From Hoylesella shahii DSM 15611 = JCM 12083 (GTDB lineage: Bacteria > Bacteroidota > Bacteroidia > Bacteroidales > Bacteroidaceae), in the NCBI RefSeq assembly GCF_000613445.1, contig NZ_BAIZ01000021.1, forward strand, positions 1-60,853: DNA of 60,853 nt. Direction: 5' to 3'. This document shows positions 42,359 to 52,158 of the stretch, piece by piece. The notes below the pieces were generated by a model. That model was given only the letters and a program-made list of their open reading frames with translations. It did not search any database and had not been told where the DNA came from. Positions within the stretch are counted from its first letter, which is position 1. Every line of letters starts with the position of its first letter. The position numbers were made by a program, and so were the translations under genes.

Positions 42359-44083
42359 TTAAAGATCGATGAACGGACGCACTCTATATTTATGTTCTGA
42401 GCTTGGACCGTCAGCATCATATTCCCCAACACCAAACCAATTACTACTTACATATATAATATGCCTTTTAACAGCATTTCTCTCATGCCACTCATACATG
42501 TCTGAGATTTCTACACTTGTCCAATAATCATCATCTTTTAGTGGCGTACCGCCCACTTGGGTAAATGCCAAATCTGCTAGATAAGTATTCCATTGGCCTC
42601 GAGTATCTTGCCAAAACCACACTCTTTGAGAGAGAAGAGCAAACACATCTGGCCACACATGAGCAGAACCTAAATACCATTTTCTATCTCCTCTCACCCT
42701 TTCATGAAGAGGTATCCCTCTACTCAGCAGTTCCACATCAAAGTGTGCTGCATAAAAGAAGGCAGGAAAATTATAACTCTCATTTGCTTTCACCATCCAT
42801 CTGCCATCATGTCGATAGAAAAAAGGGTCCCAAGTCCACCCCATTCCTGTTTCAGAGTCTCTTAAAGCCCGCAAACGATTCTCTTTTGAATTAGAAGCAT
42901 TTTCTACAATAGCTCTCGGATTGTATTGGTTTTGAAAATAAAAGAGTTGATGCCAGGGAACTTTCTGATTGTTATTTGCATTCCAAAGTGCAATGCCGCG
43001 TCTTTCTCCAATCATAAGCGCTATGGGTTTAGCACTTGGATTTTGAGGGTAATAACGCGGCCCAACATGCCCATCATTAAACAAATAAATGTATTGTGGT
43101 AACAATTTCACACGAAGAACATATGAGCCACCACCCTTAAAAATCTTTTCAGACCGATAACGATGCGTGGATTGTGAAATTGCCTTGTTGTAAAGTGCAC
43201 CACTCGTAAATGTAATAGCAACCTGACCAGAGTTTGTTCCAGCTAGGTAGTAGCCGTAATTGGAGCTAATCACAGAATTAAACGTAACGCCAGACTGTGA
43301 GTATTGTGTTGTGGGCACATAGTTTTGTGCTGCTGCCTTAGCTGTGGTAGACCCCACTAACTTTTGGGTACCATCCTGCATATTGTAACTAAGAGCTGCT
43401 GGAGCATCGTTTGGCATCGACGAAATATAACCAGAAACGCCCGTGAAGGGCCAAGCAGCCACAAGTCTGGTGCGAACACGAGCACCAAGTCGCTTCAAAG
43501 CAAAACTAATAGATTGCTGTCGTTGCGGAAGAATAGTTACATTAGTGGTTCTTGCCACCATGGCCCTTTGGGCATTAGTATGATGAACAGTGAGCGTCAT
43601 ACCATTGCGCGAAATATATTCATCGGTGTAACATACAAAGTTATACTGACGCCCCGACTCGAGTGTGATATAAGCATTGGTGTGCGCATCGGCCATAAAA
43701 TGACCCGTGGCGAGATTAAACCGCCCTTTAATCTCACCTATCATTTGCCCACTACCCACCGCGAAGGCCACAATGGTATAATGATTATCGGTTTTAAGGG
43801 CGCGTGTCTGAGCTGCTTTATCGTTTAAATCGCGCTCAACGGTTATTTCTGCCTCTAATCCGTTACCCATATCAATCGTATCAATGCCGCAAGGTTGGGC
43901 CAGAGAGCGCACCTCTGCATCGTCGCCAAATTGTTCTTCGGCCATCGTAAAGAGCACGCCCTTATTATCTTTCTCAACTGGTTGCGCCATTTCGTCTACA
44001 CCGTCTTTAGAGCAAGAAATAAAAACACTGCTCACCACCATTAGTAATATGGTGACACTAGAAATAAAATTAAATCGCTTCAT
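42359..44083 (-). CDS. Fimbrillin-like lipoprotein (paralog 2)
   Basis: 574 residues, intact. Lipoprotein signal (MKRFNFISSVTILLMVVSSV, lipobox FISC, Cys ~24). It matches paralog 1 block by block: VLFTMAEEQFGDDAEVRSL, LKTDNHYTIVAFAVGSG, FNLATGHFMADAHTN, ILPQRQQSISFALKRLG, GSYVLRVKLLPQYIYLFNDG, DSETGMGWTW, YWTSVE and VRPFIDL. The central repertoire differs most between the two, as expected for surface-exposed regions. It follows its small ORF by 30 bp. Fimbrillin-family surface structure is the best call. Confidence 0.82.
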   Translation of the reverse strand: MKRFNFISSVTILLMVVSSVFISCSKDGVDEMAQPVEKDNKGVLFTMAEEQFGDDAEVRSLAQPCGIDTIDMGNGLEAEITVERDLNDKAAQTRALKTDNHYTIVAFAVGSGQMIGEIKGRFNLATGHFMADAHTNAYITLESGRQYNFVCYTDEYISRNGMTLTVHHTNAQRAMVARTTNVTILPQRQQSISFALKRLGARVRTRLVAAWPFTGVSGYISSMPNDAPAALSYNMQDGTQKLVGSTTAKAAAQNYVPTTQYSQSGVTFNSVISSNYGYYLAGTNSGQVAITFTSGALYNKAISQSTHRYRSEKIFKGGGSYVLRVKLLPQYIYLFNDGHVGPRYYPQNPSAKPIALMIGERRGIALWNANNNQKVPWHQLFYFQNQYNPRAIVENASNSKENRLRALRDSETGMGWTWDPFFYRHDGRWMVKANESYNFPAFFYAAHFDVELLSRGIPLHERVRGDRKWYLGSAHVWPDVFALLSQRVWFWQDTRGQWNTYLADLAFTQVGGTPLKDDDYWTSVEISDMYEWHERNAVKRHIIYVSSNWFGVGEYDADGPSSEHKYRVRPFIDL

Positions 44084-44113
44084 CCTATTATCTCTCCATT
44101 ATTAAGATTAAAC

Positions 44114-44317
44114 TTAGTGGCTTCTATCCCCCGAACCTTCAACTACAACTTCTCTACCGCATAAGCCGTGCAAACCTAAAGGTTTTACAACACGCTGCAC
44201 AAATGCATCTTTCTTTATGTTGATGTTTACAACACTAGTAAAGGAGAAAGGGTGTTTTCTTGGTTCTAGCCTCTTGAGGAAAGCCTCTACATCATTCTCA
44301 CTAACTCTTTTATTCAT
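44114..44317 (-). CDS. Small protein preceding fimbrillin-like paralog 2
   Basis: 67 residues (MNKRVSENDVEAFLKRLEPR start), sharing the first ~15 residues with the ORF at 41544-41762 but ending differently (VEGSGDRSH). No signal peptide or domain recognised. Its transcript would carry a leader of ~220 nt with a hairpin at 44430-44454. Confidence 0.65.
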   Translation of the reverse strand: MNKRVSENDVEAFLKRLEPRKHPFSFTSVVNINIKKDAFVQRVVKPLGLHGLCGREVVVEGSGDRSH

Positions 44318-44429
44318 GGTATTTAATTATTTTGTCAAAACAACTTCATCGTCGCAACAAAAGAGTAAGGGTTACATACGATAAAAGTTGTTGCCTGTGG
44401 TTCCCAAAAAGGCTCTCGGTATTGTAGCT

Positions 44430-44454
44430 GTCTGGCAATTTAAAGTTGCCAGAC
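44430..44454. promoter_or_regulatory. Leader hairpin of fimbrillin module 2
   Basis: Perfect 9-bp arms GTCTGGCAA (44430-44438) and TTGCCAGAC (44446-44454), 7-nt loop, between the promoter and the small ORF. A possible attenuator or RNA-binding site. Confidence 0.5.
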
Positions 44455-44542
44455 GGTTGCCTCATTGAAGTCAAACAGTGACCTTTGGGCTGAAGTTCGC
44501 ACAGACTTACTTCTTGTTTCATGGGTTAATTATTTCACGGTG

Positions 44543-44550
44543 CAAAGTTA
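44543..44550 (-). promoter_or_regulatory. Promoter of fimbrillin module 2 (TAACTTTG on the minus strand)
   Basis: TAnnTTTG match 226 bp upstream of the small ORF start. Confidence 0.6.
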
Positions 44551-45177
44551 AACGTTTTTCGTATATATTCCAAATAAAAATCGAAGATATTGTAAATATT
44601 TTTTAAATCATCATTTATAAAAAGGCTTTCAATACCAGCACTTAATGAATTGTTCTTTTTATTACACACAAAACACGTTATATACTTTATATCAACGTAA
44701 AACATAACTATTTTAAAGTAATGTTACTTGTAATAAAACACAGATTATCAGCAAAAAAGCATGCAACAATTAACAAAAAAGTTCTTAATAAAAACAAAAA
44801 TAATAACTGTTCTTTTTATAACCTATCTCGTGTTATTTAACTGAATTAAACCCCTACTCAATGAACCATTACGCACTAAAACAATCGTGGTTATTACAAC
44901 ATCGTTGCACGGGGATAACGCCTCTTTGGGGTATTAGAAATAGAAGAAACTAGATTTAATATTGAAACATAGGGTTAGACAAGAGTCGAAATACTGCAGA
45001 TAGTTTTTAATGTGTACACATTATTTATAGACTTTGTTAAATTTAGTAATGTTTCTTTACAAAACACCATCCCGCAAACCACCCCTTCTAGCGAAAATTT
45101 AGACCCCAAAGCATGCTTTTTGCCCACTTTTTGGCCTTAGACACTAAATTTTTGAACCACTTTTGAGCGCAAAATCG
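44551..45177. other. A+T-rich intergenic region before repeat element copy B
   Basis: No supportable gene on either strand, no clear promoter, and no hairpin worth naming. Confidence 0.5.
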
Positions 45178-45672
45178 GCTTTTTGCACCATTTTGCCCTT
45201 CTATTTTCTCGCCAACGCTCGATTTTGCTCCGCTCTGAAAACAATTTTTAGCCGTAAAAACACTACTTTTTAGGTGGTTTTAGCCACAAAAAGCAGGTTT
45301 TTGGTACTACTTTTGCCAATGTAAAACGCTCAAAACTTTTCAAAAAGCTATATTTTGAGCTGCGTTTTGCACCATTTAGCCTTGCGTTTTGTAGGAGTTA
45401 GCACTGCGTTTTGCATGAGTTAGCACTGCATTTTGTAGGAGTTAGCATTGCATTTTGCTGCATTTAGCCGTGCGTTTTGTACCAAATAGCCTCTTTTCTC
45501 ACATAAAACACCGTTTATTTTGTCAAAAATTCGCTTTATTAGCATTTGCCAGCTAACCATATTTTCCATCCTAACAAACCTCCGCGAGAATCGATTATTT
45601 GCGAGCGAGTGGACAGTTGATGAAAAAAAACGCGCTCACAATGTTAAATTTTGCACCAAATATTTTACAACG
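45178..45672 (-). repeat. Non-coding repeat element, copy B (~0.5 kb, inverted relative to copy A)
   Basis: Read on the minus strand it follows copy A in order: TGTAAAATATTT (near 45669), the TCGCAAATAATCGATTCTCG block (45584-45603 on the plus strand as its complement), the 22-bp repeats (45369-45478) and a GTTGGCGAGAAAATAGAAGG block (to ~45196). Spacing between blocks is similar to copy A. The 95-codon frame at 45520-45807 lies partly in it and is not supported as a gene. Confidence 0.75.
45369..45478 (-). repeat. 22-bp tandem repeat array in copy B
   Basis: Five 22-bp units at 45369, 45391, 45413, 45435 and 45457. 45391-45412 is the exact complement of unit 1 in copy A. The complement of 45360-45385 is identical over 26 bases to 21989-22014 in copy A. 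Confidence 0.85.
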
Positions 45673-45847
45673 CAGAGAACATATAGCCATGATAACCCAA
45701 AACAAAACTTGAAGAACAAAAGTGCTTACACGCAATACGACACAGCAACCCCCATTCAGCGCGCGAGAATGAGCAACACAGCAATTTGCCTCTCTTACGA
45801 TATATGAATAAGAAAGAACCTTGAAAAATGGCAAACAACAAACCTCC

Positions 45848-45874
45848 AGGCGTTTATTTCACCACTAAACGCCT
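45848..45874. other. Small perfect hairpin
   Basis: AGGCGTTTA (45848-45856) and TAAACGCCT (45866-45874), 9-nt loop, downstream of ribBA and past its probable terminator. Confidence 0.45.
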
Positions 45875-45937
45875 GCGCCGTTGCGCCTGCGAGTATCACC
45901 AGGTTGCCTTATTGCGTACATCAACCCACCTAGTGCA

Positions 45938-46010
45938 AATAAAAAAAGCAAATAGGTTGGCTAAACAACTAATGCGCAAAGCATTAACTTTCTGCAAACC
46001 TATTTGCTTG
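45938..46010 (-). terminator. Probable terminator of ribBA
   Basis: 13-bp arms AAGCAAATAGGTT (45946-45958) and its complement (45997-46009), followed on the minus strand by TTTTTTTATT. The 38-nt loop contains a second stem (AATGC/GCATT). It lies 110 bp past the ribBA stop. Confidence 0.65.
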
Positions 46011-46119
46011 ATCTTATCAGTATGAGCCTTATTGCCGCCACGCCAAACGTGCGCCAACATCCCATCACCTTAATGCCGCTTGCCTCACACTGAAGCAACA
46101 GCAACCTGTTTGCTCCTCG

Positions 46120-47328
46120 TTAGAGGTGCAAATGATGCCCCATACGGTCTTGTTTGGTTTTAAGATAGTTGTAATCGTACTCGTTGGGATGCACCTCTAG
46201 GGGCACATTCTCGGTAATTTCAAGTCCGTAGGCCTCCAGTCCAACACGCTTAACGGGATTATTGGTCATGAGTCTCATTTTATGCACGTGCAGATGGCGA
46301 AGCATTTGTGCCCCACATCCATAGTCGCGTTCATCGGGTTTGAAACCCAGGTGCACATTAGCGTCAACGGTGTCGTAGCCTTGTTCTTGCAGTTTATAGG
46401 CCGCAATCTTGTTCATCAAGCCAATGCCCCTACCCTCTTGTTGCATATAGATAAGCACACCGCGTCCCTCTTTCTCAATCATCTCCAGCGCATGGTGCAG
46501 TTGGTCGCCGCAGTCGCATCGCAAACTGCCGAGGATGTCGCCCGTGGCACACGATGAATGCACGCGCACCAGCAGTTCGTCGTCGTCATTCCACTCGCCC
46601 TTAGTAAGTGCAAAATGTTCTAAGCCATTACTTACTTGTCTAAAGGGGGTAAGTTTAAAATGGCCATATTTAGTGGGCATTTCCACAGTTTGCCCCACTT
46701 CGATGAGCGATTCGGTCTTCAATCGGTAAGCAATCATATCCTTAATGCTAATCAGCTTCAGTCCATATTTATCAGCCATAACCTTCAGTTCGGGCAAGCG
46801 AGCCATCGTTCCGTCTTCGTTCATAATCTCCATCAGTGCACCAGCTGGATATAAGCCCGCCATACGGCAGAGGTCAACAGCAGCCTCGGTATGTCCACTG
46901 CGTCTCAACACACCATTATCTTGAGCATAAAGCGGATTGATATGCCCAGGGCGGCCAAAGGTAGCGGGCGTAGACGCGGGGTCGGCCAAGGCGTTAATGG
47001 TGGCAGCGCGGTCGTGTATCGACACGCCAGTGGAGCATCCCTCCAGTTTATCCACAGTAACGGTGAACGGTGTGCCAAGCACCGAGGTGTTATCACTTAC
47101 TTGATGTGGCAGATTTAGTTCTTTACAACGCGACAAGGTGATGGGTACGCAGAGCACGCCTCTAGCATGTTTCAGCATGAAGTTCACCATCTCGGGAGTA
47201 ATTTTTTCAGCAGCAGCGATAAGGTCGCCTTCATTTTCGCGGTCCTCATCGTCAACAACAATCACGAACTTACCCTCTTTGAAGTCCGCTATTGCCTCTT
47301 CTACGCTATTGAGTTTTATTTCTTGCAT
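46120..47328 (-). CDS. ribBA: Bifunctional 3,4-dihydroxy-2-butanone-4-phosphate synthase / GTP cyclohydrolase II
   Basis: 402 residues, intact, the usual length. N-terminal DHBP synthase with the acidic loop [42 protein letters not shown], and the [16 protein letters not shown] motif. C-terminal GTP cyclohydrolase II with the zinc-binding set [20 protein letters not shown] (Cys 3), [20 protein letters not shown], and [16 protein letters not shown]. It supplies both precursors of riboflavin. No FMN riboswitch was recognised upstream. Confidence 0.96.
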   Translation of the reverse strand: MQEIKLNSVEEAIADFKEGKFVIVVDDEDRENEGDLIAAAEKITPEMVNFMLKHARGVLCVPITLSRCKELNLPHQVSDNTSVLGTPFTVTVDKLEGCSTGVSIHDRAATINALADPASTPATFGRPGHINPLYAQDNGVLRRSGHTEAAVDLCRMAGLYPAGALMEIMNEDGTMARLPELKVMADKYGLKLISIKDMIAYRLKTESLIEVGQTVEMPTKYGHFKLTPFRQVSNGLEHFALTKGEWNDDDELLVRVHSSCATGDILGSLRCDCGDQLHHALEMIEKEGRGVLIYMQQEGRGIGLMNKIAAYKLQEQGYDTVDANVHLGFKPDERDYGCGAQMLRHLHVHKMRLMTNNPVKRVGLEAYGLEITENVPLEVHPNEYDYNYLKTKQDRMGHHLHL

Positions 47329-47644
47329 TTCGGTTTATATTTAATGTATTCGTTATTATCAAACTATTTCCAAACACTTTCACAAAGGGCATCATCAACG
47401 AAGGCATTGCAACACTGCTTAGTTTAGAGAAAAACAAGCAGACGAGCCTTTGGGGCGAGCAAACAAACGCGCAAACAACTAGGAGAAGTACCCCCCATGC
47501 ATCAACCAACAAGCGCACAACAGCCCTATGGCCATGCATTTTGCTCTAGCAATTATCCTTAATATGTTGGCGCCCTTTGGTTATCGTCTATTACATTGCA
47601 TTTTTTTATCTAACACCCCATCCCATTCGGCAGCCAGCAGCTTA
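47329..47644. other. Intergenic region between the LptF/G gene and ribBA
   Basis: About 316 bases with no supportable gene, no clear -7 element and no FMN-riboswitch-like sequence. Confidence 0.5.
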
Positions 47645-49536
47645 TTATAGCTTAGCCATTTGCGCAATAATCTGGTTATTATTTTGCACCACCACGCGCA
47701 AGTCTTTAAGCAGCCTCAGCCTAAAACGCCACATTCTGATATACAACACCAGCCCAACGGGCACCACAATAGCAGCCACCGTGTTGAGCCATTGCCTATT
47801 AAAGGGGCGTGTATGCGCCTTTACCGACATCACGGGGTAGGCATTAAGCAAGTTCAAAATCAGCTTATCGCGCGTATTACCCAAATCGTCAATAGTCGTC
47901 TCGAGCAGTCGATTAATCTCCGCCATCTCGTTATCGGGTTGATATTCAAAGAACACCCGCTTCACGTTTGGAGGCGTTTTCAGTTTGTGTGCTTCGGCAT
48001 AAGCCTGAGCCCTAGCCGTTACCTCGTTCAGCAATTCAATATTTTGCTTATAATTGGGTTCGTTAATAATCACCTCTTTAGCCATGATGTTGCGTTTCTG
48101 TCGTATGCCTAGCAGATTGAAAAGCAGCTCGCGGTAGACATCAAAGTTAAACACGGCCGAGTCTTTATTGGCCTTATAAGTAACAAACACGGCCAAGGGC
48201 GTGAGCACCATCGTGGCCAACAGTTCGCCAAACCACACGGCCCATATTCACGTCGCGCCATTTGATAGCCCGTGTTATCGAGGATGTAATACACAATAAA
48301 CACCAACACCGACACGATAACAGGAATACCCAGTCCACCTTTACGAATGATTGTGCCCAGCGGAGCCCCGATAAAGAAGAAGATAAGACACGAGAGGGCC
48401 ACCAAGAACTTTTTGTATATCTCAATCTTATGTTGCCTTATCATTCTGTTAGCATCTTCGGTTATCATGGACTTAAACTCCATGTCGGAGGCAACAGACT
48501 GCACTTGCGAACGTGCTGCGGCCAAAACATTTCGTTTGTCGTCGCCATTAAGTTTTGCAAAAGCGCTATCCACGTTGAAAGCAGTGTTTGTCGACTCTTT
48601 TACTGCAGCCACCGTGTCGGCCTTAGTCATAAGCGAGGTACTGAAATAATTGGCTTGCACCTCTTTATAAAACACCCGCCCGATGCTGTCGTTGTTGGTT
48701 TCCAGCGAGTCGAGGTCGCGATAAAGTCGCTTCAACCCCTTGCCTCGAGCGTCTCCCGAGAACAGTTCGGCATCGGTCATGCTAAAATCTCCGTCAAAAT
48801 CTATCAGCGTTTTCTTTTCCAAAAACGTTTCTCTACGGAAAGGGGCAGCAGCATTACTACCCATCTCTTGCGCTTGATTAGAAAACCATTCGCCATTCCA
48901 GAGCGTGAGTAGCAAGTGTTTTCTTTCGGCCGTTGTCTGCAACATGCCCGAGTCTGCCAATATAATTTCAGAGTCTTCGTAGCTGTTGCTCATGCGATAA
49001 ATCATTATCCCATAAAACTTTCCAGTCTTATTATCCTTCTTTTGCACATAAATATTGCTATTGGGGATGCCATCATAGAACACCCCTTCGGGTATTCCCA
49101 GTTCAGGACTCTTCTGCTTCATCGAGATAAGCAGCTGCGAAAGCTTGATGGTTGAATAAGGTCCGATATTGTTTTGAAACACAAACGACGTGACACTGAT
49201 AAGACTGCACACCACCACCAACGAGCTAAACGTGCGTGTAAGCGAAATACCAGCCGACTTGATGGCGGTTAACTCCGAACTTTCGCCAAGATTTCCAAAG
49301 GTGATAAGCGAGGAGAGCAATATGGCTAAAGGCAAAGCCTGAGGCACCATCACCAAGGCCATCCACCAAAAGAACTGTGCTAGCACCTCTATTGTTAGAC
49401 CCTTGCCCACCAGTTCGTCTACCGAGCGCCACAAGAACTGCATCATCAGCACAAAAAGGCAGATGAAGAACGTTCCGAGAAACAGCATCCCGAACTGCTT
49501 ACAGATAAATATGTCTAGTTTTTTTATTCTTAACAT
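47645..49536 (-). CDS. LptF/LptG family LPS-export permease, long Bacteroidota form, frame broken once
   Basis: 630 residues when repaired. The N-terminal cytosolic start (MLRIKKLDIFICKQFGMLFL) is followed by three membrane helices (to ~residue 125, including VPQALPLAILLSSLITFGNL and the ELTAIKSAGIS motif), a periplasmic beta-jellyroll region (~125-390), then helices (FLVALSCLIFFFIGAPLGTI and GIPVIVSVLVFIVYYIL). After a C-terminal soluble helical segment (EVTARAQAYAEAHKLK) there is one more membrane helix. The break is at 48241, where a G of a GGGG run is missing; repaired it reads ARREYGAVWFGELLATM. With a partner permease and LptB it would extract LPS from the inner membrane. Confidence 0.9.
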
Positions 49537-49594
49537 GTCGTTATGATTAAGCCCATTTGCAACATTCTGTCTGTTGAACGTGGCCTTATCTGTG

Positions 49595-49602
49595 CAAAAT
49601 TA
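49595..49602 (-). promoter_or_regulatory. Promoter of the LptF/G gene (TAATTTTG on the minus strand)
   Basis: TAnnTTTG match 59 bp upstream of the ATG at 49536. Confidence 0.55.
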
Positions 49603-49720
49603 GCACAAAAATATAAGAAACGGCAAGTTTGTTGCCGATAATTTCCATCATAGCAGCACACCAACCCACAGCATAACATATTTTACACATCACCCTATAC
49701 GTGGGTTTAAAAATAATCGG

Positions 49721-49728
49721 TATATTTG
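49721..49728 (+). promoter_or_regulatory. Promoter of the secreted protein gene at 49755 (TATATTTG)
   Basis: TAnnTTTG match 26 bp before the chosen ATG. This also argues against the longer start at 49701. Confidence 0.6.
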
Positions 49729-49754
49729 CAACGTCAACTATAAACCATTTCATT

Positions 49755-50174
49755 ATGCGAAACGCCATGCATTTCACCGTCTGGCTGTTTATGGCCATGC
49801 AAGCTTCTGTAGCCTTTTCTCAAACAGAAAAGACCGACAGCATAACGCCAAAAGATTCGACTCAAACAGTAAAAATTGAAAGAAAAGACAGCATTCCACT
49901 AAAAACAACCGACCGAATGCTGAAAGAAGTGGTGATATTTGGCAGGCGACCCTCGATAAAATTCAACCTAAAAGACAACTCGATTAACGCTCAACTGCAG
50001 AATATCCGCCCTGGCAACCTTAGTTTTAACGTCTTAGGCTTTCTGGGTTACTTATTTAAATTGATAAAGGTGAACGGCCATACCGAGACAAAAGCCGAAC
50101 GCACTCAACGCATTTTGCGCGAATACGACTTTGTAGCGCCACAACTTCCGATGAAAAAAGAAGAGAAAAAATAA
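49755..50174 (+). CDS. Secreted or periplasmic protein of unknown function
   Basis: 139 residues from ATG 49755. Signal peptide (MRNAMHFTVWLFMAMQASVA, cleavage near AFS-Q), a Ser/Thr/Lys-rich linker (TDSITPKDSTQTVKIERKDS), then a conserved-looking core (DRMLKEVVIFGRRPSIKFNL, NIRPGNLSFNVLGFLGYLF) and a charged C-terminus. An earlier in-frame ATG (49701) lies upstream of the promoter element and would hide the signal peptide. I do not recognise the family. Single gene with its own promoter. Confidence 0.7.
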   Translation: MRNAMHFTVWLFMAMQASVAFSQTEKTDSITPKDSTQTVKIERKDSIPLKTTDRMLKEVVIFGRRPSIKFNLKDNSINAQLQNIRPGNLSFNVLGFLGYLFKLIKVNGHTETKAERTQRILREYDFVAPQLPMKKEEKK

Positions 50175-50701
50175 ATCCCTTAATTTAATACGTCCCACTA
50201 ACTACACCTTATTAATAAGCGTGCAGCAATAAGGCATATACTTAACACAAACAACGAAGCTGATAAATGGTGATTGGCTGTACTAACACTATTCACCCAT
50301 CTAAATCGCTAAAACCTAGAAACACGGTCTTCTTGATTTGTACACTTCATTTAATTCTAAGCAAACCCAAGAAGTACACTTAGCCATTGCACAACTTGAG
50401 TATTCAACATAGAAAGGAATTAGTAATACATCGAAAACCAAATTAAAGGCAAAACAAACCCAAAGGTGCGACAAAACGCGTAAGAAAGGCGCCTAACACT
50501 GCGCGTAACAATAGTAAAAGAGGCAAATGCGACGTCTTGAAAAGGGTGTATTAATAAATATTAAAAAACGAAAAGCAAACAACAGCTAGGCGTTATTATT
50601 CGTATCTTTGCGACACAAAAACTAAACCAAAATGTGTAGTTTTCTAAATAGGGTAACAATAATATGCAAAACGGCAACTAAATAGCATTTATATAAAAGG
50701 T
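50175..50701. other. Intergenic region and leader of the efflux operon
   Basis: No supportable gene. It contains a promoter at 50603-50610, which leaves a ~90-nt leader. No regulator gene (TetR or similar) is adjacent. Confidence 0.5.
50603..50610 (+). promoter_or_regulatory. Promoter of the RND efflux operon (TATCTTTG)
   Basis: TAnnTTTG match 92 bp before the adaptor start. Confidence 0.6.
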
Positions 50702-51895
50702 ATGAAACAAAAGAAATGGTTAATGTTGGCGGCCTGTTCAGCCTTCTTGGCTGCTTGTGGAGGCAAGGGCGACATAAAAATGGGCGACAACGAATATCCC
50801 GTTATGACGGTTGGTACGCAAGGTTCGGAAACCCAAACCACCTATCCAGCCTCTATTAAGGGCGTGCAAGACGTGGAGATAAGGCCCAAAGTGTCGGGCT
50901 TTATCACAAAATTGTGTGTGCAAGAAGGTCAAGTGGTGAAGGCGGGTCAATTGCTTTTTGTGATAGACAATACCACTTATCAGGCTCAAGTGCGCCAAGC
51001 ACAGGCTGCATTAAACTCGGCTAAGGTGCAATTAAATACCACTAAGCTTACTTTCGATAACAGCAAGAAACTGCACGAACGCAATGTTATCGGTTCTTAC
51101 GAACTGCAAACGGCTGAAAACAACTATGAAAACGCTCGTGCGGCTGTGGCTCAAGCTCAAGCTTCGTTATCGTCGGCCAAAGACATGCTAGGTTTCTGCT
51201 TCGTAAAGAGTCCGGCTAACGGCATCGTTGGCAGTCTGCCTTACAAGGTGGGTGCACTGGTTAGTGCGCAAAGCGTTGAACCATTAACAACGGTTTCGAA
51301 CGCCTCTTCGGTGGAAGTGTATTTCTCTGTGACCGAGAAAGACGTGCTCGACATGAGCAAGCGTGCTGGTGGAACACATGCTGCTATTGAAGATTTCCCT
51401 GAAGTGAAACTAAAATTGGCCGACGGAACCCTATATCAACACCCAGGAAAGGTGGTAAAAATGAGTGGTGTTATCAATCAGGCAACGGGTGCAGTGTCGC
51501 TTATTGCCCGCTTCCCCAACCCCGAACATCTGCTTAAAAGTGGTGCTTCGGGCACAATTATTGTGCCACGCGTGAGCAACAACAGCCTTGTTATTCCCCA
51601 AAGTGCAACAACCGAAATTCAAGATAAGGTGTTTGTGTATAAGGTTGGCCCCAAAAACCAGGTGAGATACACCGAGATTACCGTCGATCCACAAAACGAT
51701 GGCAACAACTATGTGGTTACTGGCGGTCTGAAAGCTGGCGATAAGATTGTTACCCGCGGACTAACCACGCTGAAAGATAGTCTTGAAATTGTGCCTCTCA
51801 CCGAGGAACAATATCTCAAAAAGGTGTCTGACGCTGCCAAGATGGGCAAAAACCAGAGTAGCGTTGAAGGGTTTATGAACATGATGAAGAAGTAA
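50702..51895 (+). CDS. RND efflux periplasmic adaptor (AcrA/MexA family) lipoprotein
   Basis: 397 residues. Lipoprotein signal with lipobox FLAAC (Cys ~19). Standard adaptor order: lipoyl/barrel-sandwich halves (YPASIKGVQDVEIRPKVSGF and FCFVKSPANGIVGSLPYKVG), coiled-coil hairpin (~residues 95-160, ARAAVAQAQASLSSAK), beta-barrel and membrane-proximal domain (NNYVVTGGLKAGDKIVTRGL). It links the inner-membrane pump to the TolC-type channel. First gene of the operon; 263 bp separate it from the pump gene. Confidence 0.94.
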   Translation: MKQKKWLMLAACSAFLAACGGKGDIKMGDNEYPVMTVGTQGSETQTTYPASIKGVQDVEIRPKVSGFITKLCVQEGQVVKAGQLLFVIDNTTYQAQVRQAQAALNSAKVQLNTTKLTFDNSKKLHERNVIGSYELQTAENNYENARAAVAQAQASLSSAKDMLGFCFVKSPANGIVGSLPYKVGALVSAQSVEPLTTVSNASSVEVYFSVTEKDVLDMSKRAGGTHAAIEDFPEVKLKLADGTLYQHPGKVVKMSGVINQATGAVSLIARFPNPEHLLKSGASGTIIVPRVSNNSLVIPQSATTEIQDKVFVYKVGPKNQVRYTEITVDPQNDGNNYVVTGGLKAGDKIVTRGLTTLKDSLEIVPLTEEQYLKKVSDAAKMGKNQSSVEGFMNMMKK

Positions 51896-52158
51896 AAACA
51901 ATAGTTTTTAAGTTCTTAGGTTATTCATTTTAAGGCTTTGAGTTTTGCATGGTGAACTTCAACGGCTATGCATTACCTGTTGCGACATAAGCAAACAACA
52001 GCACTTGATGGCTCAAGCCTAACTAGGTTTGCCTTGCCACAGCAAGGTATTGGAGGCATTTGCCAGCCAATCGTAGACCAACAAAACAGCGAATCCCTTA
52101 GCAGCAAGCCTCGAAAACGAAGTAAACTCACGAACTTAAATACTCAACAACAAGGAAT
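51896..52158. other. Spacer between adaptor and pump genes with octamer-like inverted repeats
   Basis: Contains TTTTTAAGTTCTTAGGTT at the left end and AACTCACGAACTTAAATACT, then CAACAA, at the right end, fragments of the same 8-bp repeat family found near susD and lpxA. They could pair as a hairpin between the two genes. Confidence 0.45.

Noticed and set aside
45520..45807. 95-codon plus-strand frame near repeat copy B
   Set aside because: It runs across the repeat element on the opposite strand, with no matching frame in copy A.
45828..46025. 65-codon plus-strand frame downstream of ribBA
   Set aside because: It spans two hairpins that look like the ribBA terminator region and has no family signature.
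47329..47644. FMN riboswitch upstream of ribBA
   Set aside because: None of the conserved FMN-element sequence blocks could be found in this gap.
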